Source: Galactobacter valiniphilus
Lineage (GTDB): Bacteria; Actinomycetota; Actinomycetes; Actinomycetales; Micrococcaceae
Length of the DNA: 40,517 bases
Reading direction: 5' to 3'
Assembly (NCBI RefSeq): GCF_003575975.1
Contig: NZ_QQXK01000032.1
Location: 1-40,517, forward strand
Part shown: positions 18,301-25,190 of the stretch, piece after piece
Numbering within the stretch: position 1 is the stretch's first letter
Layout of the letters: each line of letters begins with the position of its first letter
Program-made: the position numbers and the translations under genes
The notes under the pieces: generated by a model
Told to the model about the DNA's origin: nothing
Database searches by the model: none
What the model saw: the letters and a program-made list of their open reading frames with translations, nothing else

Positions 18301-18577
18301 GGCGCTCAACGCGGCGGCCGCGCTGCGTCTGATAGCGGGCCACGAGGTCCTTCACGTAGCCCGTGAGGAGGTGACCGTAGTGGGGCAGGCCGTTGGCGAA
18401 CGGCGGGCCGTCGTAGAAGACAAACTCGTTCTCGCCGGCGGCGCGCTGATCGATGGAGGCCTGGAAGGTGCCGTCCTCGTCCCAGTACTTGAGGATGCGC
18501 TCCTCGATCTGGGGGAAGCGCGGGGAGGCCGGGGTGTTCCCGGACGGATCGCTCGTAACGCGGGGGTAAAGGCTCAT
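15302..18577 (-). CDS. ileS: Isoleucyl-tRNA synthetase
   Basis: 1091 residues. Charges tRNA-Ile and edits misactivated valine. The class I motif HYGH is at 66-69 (PFANGLPHYGHLLTGY), the CP1 editing domain carries WTTTPWTLPTNQALAV, KMSKS is near 655 (GQKMSKSLRN), and a long C-terminal tRNA-binding domain follows. Its size and the GLPHYGH form match the eukaryote-like (mupirocin-insensitive type) IleRS found in many actinobacteria. The ATG at 18577 has AGGAAAG upstream. Expression is predicted to be controlled by the T-box leader. Confidence 0.97.
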   Translation of the reverse strand: MSLYPRVTSDPSGNTPASPRFPQIEERILKYWDEDGTFQASIDQRAAGENEFVFYDGPPFANGLPHYGHLLTGYVKDLVARYQTQRGRRVERRFGWDTHGLPAELEAMKQLGMTDKKEILDMGIDKFNAACRASVLKYTDEWQNYVTRQARWVDFENDYKTLNPSFMESVLWAFSELHRKGLTYEGFRVLPYCWKDETPLSNHELRMDDDVYKDRQDPTVTVAFPLTGAGFEGGNAELATDLNGVNVLAWTTTPWTLPTNQALAVGPSISYVVVPAGPAQPHTNTLPAGARYLLAADLLGAHAKDLGYDDAASAAGAVEATYLGSELKGLRYQPLWNVFADAEQWGTENAWQIVVDDYVTVSDGTGVVHQAPAYGEDDQRVCEANGIPVVISVDEGAKFLPLFKGTELDDVAGVQVFEANKTIINHLKADGRLFRQATYEHSYPHCWRCRTPLIYRAISSWYVRVTDVKDRMGELNQGINWIPENVKDGQFGKWVANARDWSISRNRFWGSPIPVWQCSDAECKHEEVFGSLAEMQARFGRLPVNHEGETDLHRPFIDELTVACPEPGCEGTLKRVEDVLDVWFDSGSMPYAQVHYPMENKDWFDTHNPADFIVEYIGQTRGWFYTMHILATALFDRPAFKNVISHGIVLGSDGQKMSKSLRNYPDVNEVLDRDGSDAMRWFLMASPILRGGNLIVTEEGIREGVRQVLLPLWNVWYFFTLYTNSANHGEGYEAQLRHDAKDPLDRYLLAATGDVIRDVRVALDAYEVSDATEALRSYMETLTNWYVRRSRQRFFDEDTEAFDVLYTALEAVCRVAAPLLPLATEEIWRGLTGGRSVHLTDYPDDSLFPVDAELVERMELTRTIASTGSSLRKAAKLRVRLPLAGMDVVVPNAAGLAGTFADIIKDELNLKSIALVDAEEADEASYGIVRTLSVNARAAGPRLGKQVQQAIKGAKSGDWSVADDGTVTAGGLDLVEGEYTLTTAVDESAAAERAAAVLPGAGFVVLDTVLTPELEAEGAARDLVRAIQSARKAADLNVGDRVRTSVQAQAGIVEAAEAFRELVMSETLSAELELNVVDLPEPAVVVEAVEA

Positions 18578-18629
18578 GGCGTGGCTTTCCTGCGAGTCCT
18601 TCTGCGCTGCCCCTGAGGCAAGCGCGCAT

Positions 18630-18864
18630 TGCTGTTCGCCGACTACAGGGACGACGCACCGGCGCATGGACGCCGGGGCCGCGGTACCACCCCGCTTGCT
18701 TGCGCTCCCCCGGGTGATCCCGGGCGACGCGAGCCGCTCGTGTGCGCTGTGACGGGCGCACCCGCTCGGTTCTACTTGCCGCTGGTCCGCGGCGCCGTGC
18801 GCGGTGGTTCAGCGGGGTTCTTCCGAAGGCTCGCCGGTGATGGCCGGGTCAGTGCCTGTGTTGC
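18630..18864 (-). promoter_or_regulatory. T-box riboswitch (Ile) upstream of ileS
   Basis: On the ileS strand the T-box sequence GGGGTGGTACCGCGG is at 18693-18679. Stem I includes ATCACCGGCGAGCC with the isoleucine specifier codon ATC at 18841-18839, and the conserved AGTAGAACCGA and CCGTCACAGC elements lie between. After the T-box there is a hairpin CCGGCG/CGCCGG (18659-18676) and TCGTCCCTG, a common downstream element. No run of T follows, so translational control by sequestering the ribosome site, as in other actinobacterial ileS leaders, is more likely than termination. A possible -10 TAGACT is at 18875-18870. Confidence 0.92.
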
Positions 18865-18907
18865 GGTCAAGTCTAGCGTGCGGCGTCAAGCCCGATGGGT
18901 CACACCG

Positions 18908-18924
18908 GGCCCGGCGACCGGGCC
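18908..18924 (-). terminator. GC hairpin downstream of the SDR gene
   Basis: GGCCCGG-cga-CCGGGCC, a perfect 7-bp stem, lies between the SDR stop (18990) and the ileS promoter. It has no T tract on the leftward strand, so its role as a terminator is uncertain. Confidence 0.4.
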
Positions 18925-18944
18925 TGACGCTGAGTCAGCCACGG

Positions 18945-18995
18945 CTCACTCACGCCTCACTCACGCCTCACGCGCGGCTCACGCGCGGCTCACGC
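18945..18995. repeat. 11-bp tandem repeat, about 4.6 copies
   Basis: Five units start every 11 bases from 18945: two copies of CTCACTCACGC, two of CTCACGCGCGG, and a partial CTCACGC. The last unit contains the SDR stop codon, and the array lies between the SDR gene and the ileS leader. Confidence 0.9.
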
Positions 18996-19760
18996 CTGGG
19001 GCGTGCGCAGGAGCTTGTGGTTCGCGGCCTGGGCCACGGGGCGCAGAACGATCTCGTCGAGGTTGATGTGGTGCGGCAGGCTCACGGCGTAGCGGACCAC
19101 CTCGGCGACATCCTCCGAGGTCAGCGGCGCCTCGACACCCGCGTACACCGCGTCGGCGGCCTCCTGGGAGCCGAGGCGGCGCAGGGCGAATTCGTCGCTC
19201 TTGACGAGGCCGGGGAGCACCTCGATGACGCGGACGTTGTGCTCGGCCTCCTCCAGGCGCAGGGCCTTGGTCATGGCGCGCTGGGCCGCCTTGGCGGCGT
19301 TGTAGCCGCCGCCACCCTCGTAGCTGGCGAGGGCCGCGGTGGAGGTGAGGTTCAGGACCGTGCCGCCGGGCTGGGCCGAGCGCAGCTGCGGGAGCAGTGC
19401 ACGGGTGAGCTTCATGGAGCCCATGACATTGGACTGGAACATCCAGTCCCAATCCTCCGTGTGGGCCTGCGCCACGTGCTGGTTGCCGCGGGCGCCGCCG
19501 GCGATGTTGATGAGGGTGTCGACGCCGTTGGCCCTGGCCGACTGCGCGATGCGCTCCACGTCCTCGTCGCTTGAAACGTCGCCGGCCACCCAGGCGCAGC
19601 CGGTCTCCTCGGCGAGCGCCATGAGGCGGCCCTCGCGGCGGGCCACGGCCAGGACATCCCAGCCCTCGGCGCGCAAGGCACGCACGGTGGCGGCACCGAT
19701 GCCGGCGGAGGCGCCCGTCACGAGGGCACAGCGGGCGGGGGTCACGGAGGGGGAGGTCAT
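18990..19760 (-). CDS. Short-chain dehydrogenase/reductase (YdfG-like)
   Basis: 256 residues of the classical SDR family. The cofactor motif TGASAGIG is at 15-22, NIAGG at 85-89, and the catalytic Ser140, Tyr153 and Lys157 (YNAAK) are in place. Arg41 in the VARRE motif suggests NADP preference. The C-terminal SLPHHINLDEIVLRPVAQA matches the YdfG-type group, which oxidises 3-hydroxy acids such as L-allo-threonine and serine; the substrate here is inferred. There is no ribosome site: a -10-like TAGGCT at 19772-19767 ends 6 bases before the ATG, so the mRNA is probably leaderless. It stands alone between the ileS T-box and the SOS region. Confidence 0.9.
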   Translation of the reverse strand: MTSPSVTPARCALVTGASAGIGAATVRALRAEGWDVLAVARREGRLMALAEETGCAWVAGDVSSDEDVERIAQSARANGVDTLINIAGGARGNQHVAQAHTEDWDWMFQSNVMGSMKLTRALLPQLRSAQPGGTVLNLTSTAALASYEGGGGYNAAKAAQRAMTKALRLEEAEHNVRVIEVLPGLVKSDEFALRRLGSQEAADAVYAGVEAPLTSEDVAEVVRYAVSLPHHINLDEIVLRPVAQAANHKLLRTPQA

Positions 19761-19853
19761 GGTTCAAGCCTACGACCGGGAGGCGGCGTGGGATGCACGA
19801 CGGCGGGCGGTTGGCCCGGGCGGGCCGCTCGGGTGAGCAGGGCACTAGACGAG

Positions 19854-19869
19854 TAGAACGTATGTTCTA
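19854..19869. promoter_or_regulatory. LexA (SOS) box, distal
   Basis: TAGAAC-GTAT-GTTCTA has perfect inverted 6-bp arms and differs from the actinobacterial consensus TCGAAC-N4-GTTCGA at one position in each arm. It lies between the SDR start (19760) and the HNH gene (20042) and could act on either. Confidence 0.7.
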
Positions 19870-19966
19870 TGAACGGCACGACGACCTCCGAGACTCCCCC
19901 CACTCGCCCGCACGGTCAACCGCCGCGATGGCCAGGGAAGTATCCCTGGAATCCGCGAAATATCGC

Positions 19967-20011
19967 GAGACAAGGCCGTGCCCCGGGAGTAGACTTAGAA
20001 CATACATTCGA
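19967..20011 (+). promoter_or_regulatory. SOS-type promoter with LexA box before the HNH gene
   Basis: A -10 TAGACT (19990-19995) and a -35-like GAGACA (19967-19972) are 17 bases apart. The LexA-like TAGAAC-ATAC-ATTCGA (19996-20011) begins right after the -10 and covers the expected start point, so bound LexA would block initiation. Confidence 0.7.
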
Positions 20012-20041
20012 AACCAATGATGCGTTCGATGGGAGGTCGCC

Positions 20042-22468
20042 GTGCTGAGCAGCAACGCACTGCAGGAAGCGACCTCGCGCGTGCGGCAGACCCTCGCCTG
20101 GTCCCCCGGCTCATGGGACGCCGCGAGCGAGCCCGAACTCGTTGACGTGCTGGGCGCGGCGGCGGATCTCTCCCGAGCGGTGGACGCGCTGAGGGTGAGC
20201 GTCGCTGGCGCCGTGAGCAGACGCTCCGAAGGCTTCAACCGGGCCGAATCCTTCGCGGCCCGCCTCGGCTTCCGCGCCACCAAGCCGCTGCTCATGCAGG
20301 CCTTCGGTATCCAGGCCCCCACGGCGGACCTCCTGATCTCCCTGGCCCAGGCCACCGCCCCGCGCTCCGGCTTCTCCGCTGGCGAGTTGTCTCCCTTCCG
20401 TCCGGCGCTCGCCGCGGCGTTGCGGGCAGGCGAGCTAAGCGCGGACCAAGCGGCCGCGGTTCACCGCGAGCTCCCGCATCCGAGCGCCCCCGAATCCATC
20501 CCCGGCATGATCGCGGCGGCCGAGGTCTCGCTCGTCGCCGAGGCAACCGGCGGACGGATCGATCTCTCCCGCCCGCCGGCGCCGAACGCTGGACAGCGCC
20601 ACGGAGACCGCGCCGCAGCCGGAACCCAGGGAACGCTTGGGGCACCAGGCGGCGCAGGCGCACCCCCGGATGCCGGGCCGACGGCCACTCCCGGTAGCGC
20701 CGCGGGCACGGGCACTGGCACTGGCACTGGCACGGAACCAGCGGCCGCTGCGAATACCCACACGCAAGGCGAACGCTCCGCGGGCCCGTGGGGCAATCCG
20801 CGCAGCGGTGCCGCCGCTGCTCGGAACGGCACCCGCGACACGGATCTCCGAGACCAGGATCCCTGGGGTGGGCGGCGCCTCGAGGTGCACCACGTGCGCA
20901 ATCAGGCCAAGGTGTGGGCCAACCACATCGACCCGGACGGCCCCGAGCCCCGCTACGAGGAACAGCAGCAGCGCCGTGCGCTTCGCCTGCGGGCGGCCCG
21001 CGGAGGCGGCTACACCCTCAGCGGTTTCGCCCCGGAGGCCGAGGGGGCGCTCCTCCTGTCGGTCCTGGACGGCTTCACCGCACCGGGATCGCGGCGTGGC
21101 GAGGCCGCCTCGGCCCAAACGGCCAGCCACGCAACGCTTGAAGGTTCCCCGGACGGTGATGCGCCCACCGACCGCAGCTCGGATCAGCAGAACTTCGATG
21201 CCCTCCACGCCCTCGTGGAGGAGCACGTGCGCTCCGGCGCCACGGCCGCCGGCGTGGGTGCCAGTTCGGCGCTCGTCGTGACCGTCACCCTCTCGGCCCT
21301 GGCCGACTACCTGGCCGCCAGCGAGGCCGGGCTCGTCGAGGGCCAGGGAACCTTCCCAGGCGCCGCCCTGGCCGGCGGGCTGTTCCGTTCGCTCGACGGC
21401 GAGCGCCGGGTTGCGGGAGTCAACCCGCACGGCTCGGAGACTTCCCGGCCCGAACGGGGCTCGAACCCGTCCGGGGCAAGCACCGGATCGCTGGGCCCCG
21501 CGTTCACCACGCTCCAGGCGCTGACGCGCGACCGCGAGGCTCAACTCTCCCGCACCGACCAACCAGTGCCGCTCTCGGCGCTCGCCGCCAGGCTCTGCGA
21601 GGATGCGGTGTCGTTGCTCGTCACCGACGACGCCGGATCGCCGCTGGCCTACGGGCGCTCGCGTCGGCTCTTCTCTCCGCAACAGCGGCGGGTCCTCACC
21701 GTGAGGGACGGCGGTTGCCGGGCACCCGGTTGCAACGCTCCCCCAGGCTGGTGCCACGCCCACCACGTGATCCCGTGGGAGCGCGGCGGCGCCAGCGACG
21801 TCGACAACGCGGTGCTCCTGTGCAGTTTCCACCACCACGAGGTGCATCGCGGGCGACTCGTCGCTTTGCCCACGCAGGGCGGAAACGGTTCACCCCGGAT
21901 CGTTTCGGCGCTCACTGCCAGGGCGCTCGAGAAGGAACAACACCGCTCGACCGAAGGCTCCGTGGCACGTCCACCAGGCCATGCAGGGCTGGCGCGTGAG
22001 GCCGACCCCACGAGCGGAGTGGGTCCAACACGCCTTGCTCGACCCGCGAACCTGGCTCCCTTGGACGGGGCCGTCGCGGCCGCGAGGCCGAGCGAGCCCG
22101 TTCGGATCGACAGGTCGGCAACGCAGGGACTCCGGTCGCCTTCCCCGGTGTGGTCGGCCACGCTCCCCAGCGAACCGGGGCGCCCGTGGACGGCGCGTTA
22201 CCGATGCCACCACCGCGTGAACGTCACGCCGGTCGAGCACGAGGGCGGGCGGCTCGCCAGGATCGTCACCCGACCGTCGCGAGGGCACCCCACAGGAGGC
22301 TCACCCGGGCACCTGCCGTGGCAGCCGGGCGGAGGGGGGCGGTCCGCAGCAGGCGCTATGAGGCGGAGAAGATCGGAGCACCCTCGGCGTCACCGGGAGG
22401 CTGCGTCGGATCGGGAGCCCCCACCTGTCCGTTCCGTTCGCTGTCGTCGGGCTTGGCTTGATCCATGA
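20042..22468 (+). CDS. DUF222 / HNH endonuclease (13E12 repeat family)
   Basis: 808 residues from a GTG with GGGAGG 5 bases upstream. The N-terminal two thirds match the DUF222 domain of mycobacterial 13E12 repeat proteins, interrupted by low-complexity Gly/Ala/Thr segments. The HNH nuclease motif is at about 559-605: CRAPGC, then CHAHHVIPWERGG, DVDNAVLLC and HHHEVHRG. These proteins are thought to be DNA-damage-inducible nucleases, and several mycobacterial members carry LexA boxes, which fits the promoter here. The last 200 residues after the HNH domain are low-complexity and Arg/Pro-rich, and the final 113 bases overlap the opposite-strand gene, so the true C-terminus may be earlier in the ancestor, or a frameshift has extended it. 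Confidence 0.85.
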   Translation: MLSSNALQEATSRVRQTLAWSPGSWDAASEPELVDVLGAAADLSRAVDALRVSVAGAVSRRSEGFNRAESFAARLGFRATKPLLMQAFGIQAPTADLLISLAQATAPRSGFSAGELSPFRPALAAALRAGELSADQAAAVHRELPHPSAPESIPGMIAAAEVSLVAEATGGRIDLSRPPAPNAGQRHGDRAAAGTQGTLGAPGGAGAPPDAGPTATPGSAAGTGTGTGTGTEPAAAANTHTQGERSAGPWGNPRSGAAAARNGTRDTDLRDQDPWGGRRLEVHHVRNQAKVWANHIDPDGPEPRYEEQQQRRALRLRAARGGGYTLSGFAPEAEGALLLSVLDGFTAPGSRRGEAASAQTASHATLEGSPDGDAPTDRSSDQQNFDALHALVEEHVRSGATAAGVGASSALVVTVTLSALADYLAASEAGLVEGQGTFPGAALAGGLFRSLDGERRVAGVNPHGSETSRPERGSNPSGASTGSLGPAFTTLQALTRDREAQLSRTDQPVPLSALAARLCEDAVSLLVTDDAGSPLAYGRSRRLFSPQQRRVLTVRDGGCRAPGCNAPPGWCHAHHVIPWERGGASDVDNAVLLCSFHHHEVHRGRLVALPTQGGNGSPRIVSALTARALEKEQHRSTEGSVARPPGHAGLAREADPTSGVGPTRLARPANLAPLDGAVAAARPSEPVRIDRSATQGLRSPSPVWSATLPSEPGRPWTARYRCHHRVNVTPVEHEGGRLARIVTRPSRGHPTGGSPGHLPWQPGGGGRSAAGAMRRRRSEHPRRHREAASDREPPPVRSVRCRRAWLDP
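20705..20733 (+). repeat. In-frame GGCACN hexanucleotide repeat in the HNH gene
   Basis: Five units of GGCAC(T/G) give alternating Gly-Thr residues in the DUF222 linker. Changes in copy number would keep the frame. Confidence 0.8.
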
Positions 22469-22940
22469 ACTCGAGGGCGGCACCCAGGACGGCGCCGCCT
22501 CCGGCCAACCAGACCCGCGGAGCCCGAACACCCCGCTTGCGCAGGAACTGCATGGCTTGGCGATCGGCCCAGAAGCTGAACCAGAGTGCACCGGCCGTCG
22601 CCGCACCACCGGCGAGGGCCAGCCCGGCCGTCGCGGCCAGCTGTTGTTGCAAGGCCGGCTGGGGCCGGGCGGCTTGGGCCGCGCTGGGGGCGGGCGCATC
22701 GGCAGCCGGCACCGAGGCCGGCGCCGCGGCCCCGACAGCATCAGCACCGGCCGAATCGACGCCACGCCGACTGGCCGCAAACATGGCGCCACCGGCGGCG
22801 ATCGCCCCGGCGAGGCTGCCCCATCCGATGATGCGGCGTCGATTGCGGGTGGAGATCTTGTCGTACGCGGGCAGCGAGGTCAGTCCGGTGGCGACACCGA
22901 AGGCGAGGGAACGTGACAGGCGTGATCCAGGCTTCGTCAT
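22356..22940 (-). CDS. Membrane protein of unknown function
   Basis: 194 residues beginning MTKPGSRLSRSLAFGVATGL. Two hydrophobic stretches are visible (IIGWGSLAGAIAAGGAMFAA and LAATAGLALAGGAATAGALWF), separated by an Ala/Pro-rich linker, with a hydrophilic C-terminus ending GAPIFSAS. The ATG at 22940 has GAGG 3 bases upstream; an open frame further upstream crosses the divergent GNAT gene and is rejected. Its 3' end overlaps the HNH gene by 113 bases on the opposite strand. I recognise no family. It may be a conserved Micrococcaceae membrane protein. Confidence 0.7.
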   Translation of the reverse strand: MTKPGSRLSRSLAFGVATGLTSLPAYDKISTRNRRRIIGWGSLAGAIAAGGAMFAASRRGVDSAGADAVGAAAPASVPAADAPAPSAAQAARPQPALQQQLAATAGLALAGGAATAGALWFSFWADRQAMQFLRKRGVRAPRVWLAGGGAVLGAALEFMDQAKPDDSERNGQVGAPDPTQPPGDAEGAPIFSAS

Positions 22941-22987
22941 GTCCTCGACGCTATCGGTGTGAAGTGCATCCCCGCATCGACCGAGCG

Positions 22988-23007
22988 GCGGATCATCCCT
23001 GATCCGC
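22988..23007. promoter_or_regulatory. Inverted repeat between divergent genes
   Basis: GCGGATCA-tccc-TGATCCGC is a perfect 8-4-8 repeat in the 88-bp gap between the membrane-protein gene (start 22940) and the GNAT gene (start 23029). Since both genes diverge from here, an operator is more likely than a terminator. Confidence 0.5.
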
Positions 23008-23028
23008 TGGGGCACGCGCCGTGCGAGC

Positions 23029-23571
23029 ATGGAACCCGTGATCTCCCTTCGCCGCGCCACCCCAGACGACGTCCCCGCCGTCCTCACGCTCTTCGACGAG
23101 GCCGTCGAGTGGTTCGTTTCGGTCGGCAACACCGGGCAATGGGGATCCCAGCCCTGGTCCACGAGCGAGCGCCAGCAACGCCGCGTCGCGGAGATGCTGG
23201 CGTTGCCCGGCGCCTGGGTCGCCGTCAACGACGACGGTTCCGTCATCGGCTCCCTCGTGGTGGGAGAGGCGAGCGAGGATGTACCGCCCGCCACCGAGCC
23301 CGAGCTGTACGTCCGCGTGCTGATCGGCTCGCGCCGGCCGGGCGCCAAGGGCGTCGGCCGTCGCCTCATGGCCCACGCCGACGACCTGGCGCGCGAAGCG
23401 GGGCCGGGCTACCTGCGCGTCGACTGCTACGCGGGCGGCACCGGGAGGCTCGTCGAGTACTACGAGTCGTGCGGCTACACGCGGCTGAGCACCTTCACGG
23501 TGGAGGACTGGCCCGGCCAGGTGCTGGAGCGCAGGCTCCCTGCCACCGGGCAGCCCGGGGCCGGCGCGTGA
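23029..23571 (+). CDS. GNAT family N-acetyltransferase
   Basis: 180 residues with the GNAT fold: an N-terminal ISLRRATPDDVPAVL strand-helix, a central GSLVVGEA strand, the acetyl-CoA loop RRPGAKGVGRRLM (motif A, RxxGxGxxL type) and a C-terminal LVEYYESCGYTRLSTF segment. The acceptor is unknown. The start is uncertain: the ATG at 23029 and the GTG at 23038 both lack a good ribosome site. The stop overlaps the start of the next gene as GTGA, so the pair is coupled. Confidence 0.85.
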   Translation: MEPVISLRRATPDDVPAVLTLFDEAVEWFVSVGNTGQWGSQPWSTSERQQRRVAEMLALPGAWVAVNDDGSVIGSLVVGEASEDVPPATEPELYVRVLIGSRRPGAKGVGRRLMAHADDLAREAGPGYLRVDCYAGGTGRLVEYYESCGYTRLSTFTVEDWPGQVLERRLPATGQPGAGA

Positions 23572-24140
23572 CGGCCTCCCGGCGCGAGCGCCTGACGACG
23601 CTCCCCGACGGCACGCTGACGCTCGCCCAGCTCTGGCCCGCCGAGGACGAGCCCCCGGCCTGGGCCTGCATCGTGGGAGGCAAGACCTCCCCGGGCGCCA
23701 TCACGAACGGCCACTTCTACCTGGGACCCATCGGCCGCCGGCAGATGGGTCGGCTCGCTGACGCCGGCCTCTACGTCCCCACCGACGAGCCCTTCCAGGA
23801 CGAGGTCGCCGCGGCCCAGGGCATCGGCTTCGTCAACCTCTCCCAGGTCCCACGCAGCAAGGACGACCCCGAGACGCTGACGCTCATGCGGGAGCACTCG
23901 CCCGCCGTCGAAGCGGAACTGGCCAGGCGCGACGTCGAGCTGGTGATCTCCATGTGGCGCCATGGCGCCCGCGAACTCGCCGGCAGCGAGGGCCGCCCGG
24001 GCTTCCACCCGAACGGCACCTCCTGGGGCGCCGAGCTCTTCCGCATGCCCAGCCCTTACGCCAGGGCCATCGAGGCGGTCGTGATCATGGACGAGCTGCG
24101 CGACTTCCTTGAACACCACCGCCTCGGTGCCCACCGCTAG
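23568..24140 (+). CDS. Conserved protein of unknown function, possible uracil-DNA-glycosylase-like fold
   Basis: 190 residues from the GTG that overlaps the GNAT stop. The order of motifs, GGKTSPGAITNGHFYLGPIG near residue 40, GIGFVNLSQVPRSKDD near 85, and a VELVISMWRHGA strand near 125, recalls the layout of uracil/mismatch DNA glycosylases (a GxNPG-like loop, then a GxxxxNL segment, then a ViLxxG strand), but the diagnostic residues are not clear to me and the match is weak. The coupling to a GNAT gene suggests a shared role. It ends 3 bases before the convergent SPFH gene. Confidence 0.6.
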   Translation: MTASRRERLTTLPDGTLTLAQLWPAEDEPPAWACIVGGKTSPGAITNGHFYLGPIGRRQMGRLADAGLYVPTDEPFQDEVAAAQGIGFVNLSQVPRSKDDPETLTLMREHSPAVEAELARRDVELVISMWRHGARELAGSEGRPGFHPNGTSWGAELFRMPSPYARAIEAVVIMDELRDFLEHHRLGAHR

Positions 24141-24143
24141 GCG

Positions 24144-25082
24144 CTACTTCTTGGCGCCGTCCACGTTGATCATGGGCGTGGTCTTGCCGTCGGTGATGAT
24201 CAGCTGGCCCTTCTCGGCCGCGATCTTCAGGGCCTCGATGTACTGCTGCTGCAGCACCTCGGGCGTGAGCGCCTTGGAGCGGGCGGCGTTGGCCTTGGCC
24301 TCGCCCTCCGCCTCCACGAGCTTCTTCTTGGCCTCCTGCTCGGCCGTGACCGTGGCGGCCTTCGCCTCCTCGGCGCGCGTCTGCTCGGCCGTCAAGTTCT
24401 CGAAGCGCTGCATGATCTGCTCGGGGTAGCGAATGTCCTGCAGCGCCACCTGGATGCCCGTGACGCCCCACTTCTCCCAGCGCTTCTCCAGCGCCTCCAG
24501 GATGTTCGCGGAGACCTCCTCGCGCTTCGAGAGCACCTCGACCGTGGTGTAGCGCGAGGGAACCGTGCGCACCATGGCGGCGATGTCCTGGTTGATCAGG
24601 CGCGTCCGGAACATGTCCTGCGTGCGGTACTCCTTGTAGATTGCCTCAACCATGTCGGGGCGCACGGCGTAGGTGACCGTGACGTCCATGGAACCGCGCG
24701 TGCCGGCCTTGTCGTTGAACGGGATGGAGTTTCCCGTGGTCCCGGAATCAGAATCCGAGAACTTGGCGACGTTGTTGCGGGTGTCGAAGGTGACGGTCTC
24801 CACCCACGGGGCCTTGATGCCGATGCCCGGCTCCACCTTGGAACCGACCAGCTCGCCCGTGAAGGAACGCAGCGCCTTCGCCTCGCCCTCGTCCTGCGTG
24901 TAGAGGAACGAGGTGCCCAGCAACACAAAGCCGAGCGCCGCCACGAGGCTGGCCCCGACCCCGGTCCACTTGGCGGCCCGAGAGGGCTTCCCCTCCTCCG
25001 CCCGCTTGGCCTTGGCGCGGGAATACCCCACCGCTCCGATGGCAATCACGATCAAGACAAGGGAAAACACGAACTGGGCCAT
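24144..25082 (-). CDS. SPFH/Band 7 (prohibitin-like) membrane protein
   Basis: 312 residues. Two N-terminal hydrophobic helices (residues about 3-21 and 40-60) are followed by a Band 7 domain (GIGIKAPWVETVTFDTRNN, DVTVTYAVRPD, LINQDIAAMVRTVPSRYTTVEVLSKREEVSANI) and a coiled-coil Ala/Glu/Lys-rich segment (AEEAKAATVTAEQEAKKKLVEAEGEAKANA). This is the layout of stomatin/prohibitin-like scaffold proteins that organise membrane microdomains and regulate membrane proteases. The ATG at 25082 has AGAGG upstream. An open frame continues far upstream of this start, antisense to valS, and is not coding. Confidence 0.88.
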   Translation of the reverse strand: MAQFVFSLVLIVIAIGAVGYSRAKAKRAEEGKPSRAAKWTGVGASLVAALGFVLLGTSFLYTQDEGEAKALRSFTGELVGSKVEPGIGIKAPWVETVTFDTRNNVAKFSDSDSGTTGNSIPFNDKAGTRGSMDVTVTYAVRPDMVEAIYKEYRTQDMFRTRLINQDIAAMVRTVPSRYTTVEVLSKREEVSANILEALEKRWEKWGVTGIQVALQDIRYPEQIMQRFENLTAEQTRAEEAKAATVTAEQEAKKKLVEAEGEAKANAARSKALTPEVLQQQYIEALKIAAEKGQLIITDGKTTPMINVDGAKK

Positions 25083-25190
25083 GCCGGTCCTCTCGAGCAG
25101 GCAACGAATGATGCATCTCACTCTAGGCGGGCCGAGGGTGCACCCGACACGGGGACCGGACCCGCCGCCGCTCATGGGAGAATGGCAGGC

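Noticed and set aside
18945-18995. Short tandem array considered as a CRISPR array
   Set aside because: Repeat units are 11 bp without spacers; no cas genes are in the window.
20705-20733. The GGCACN repeat as a phase-variable switch
   Set aside because: The unit is 6 bases, so copy changes keep the frame and cannot turn the gene off; only linker length would vary.
22959-23567. Plus-strand open frame upstream of the 23568 start
   Set aside because: It overlaps the GNAT gene in another frame; GNAT has clear motifs and the GTGA overlap gives a natural start for the downstream gene.
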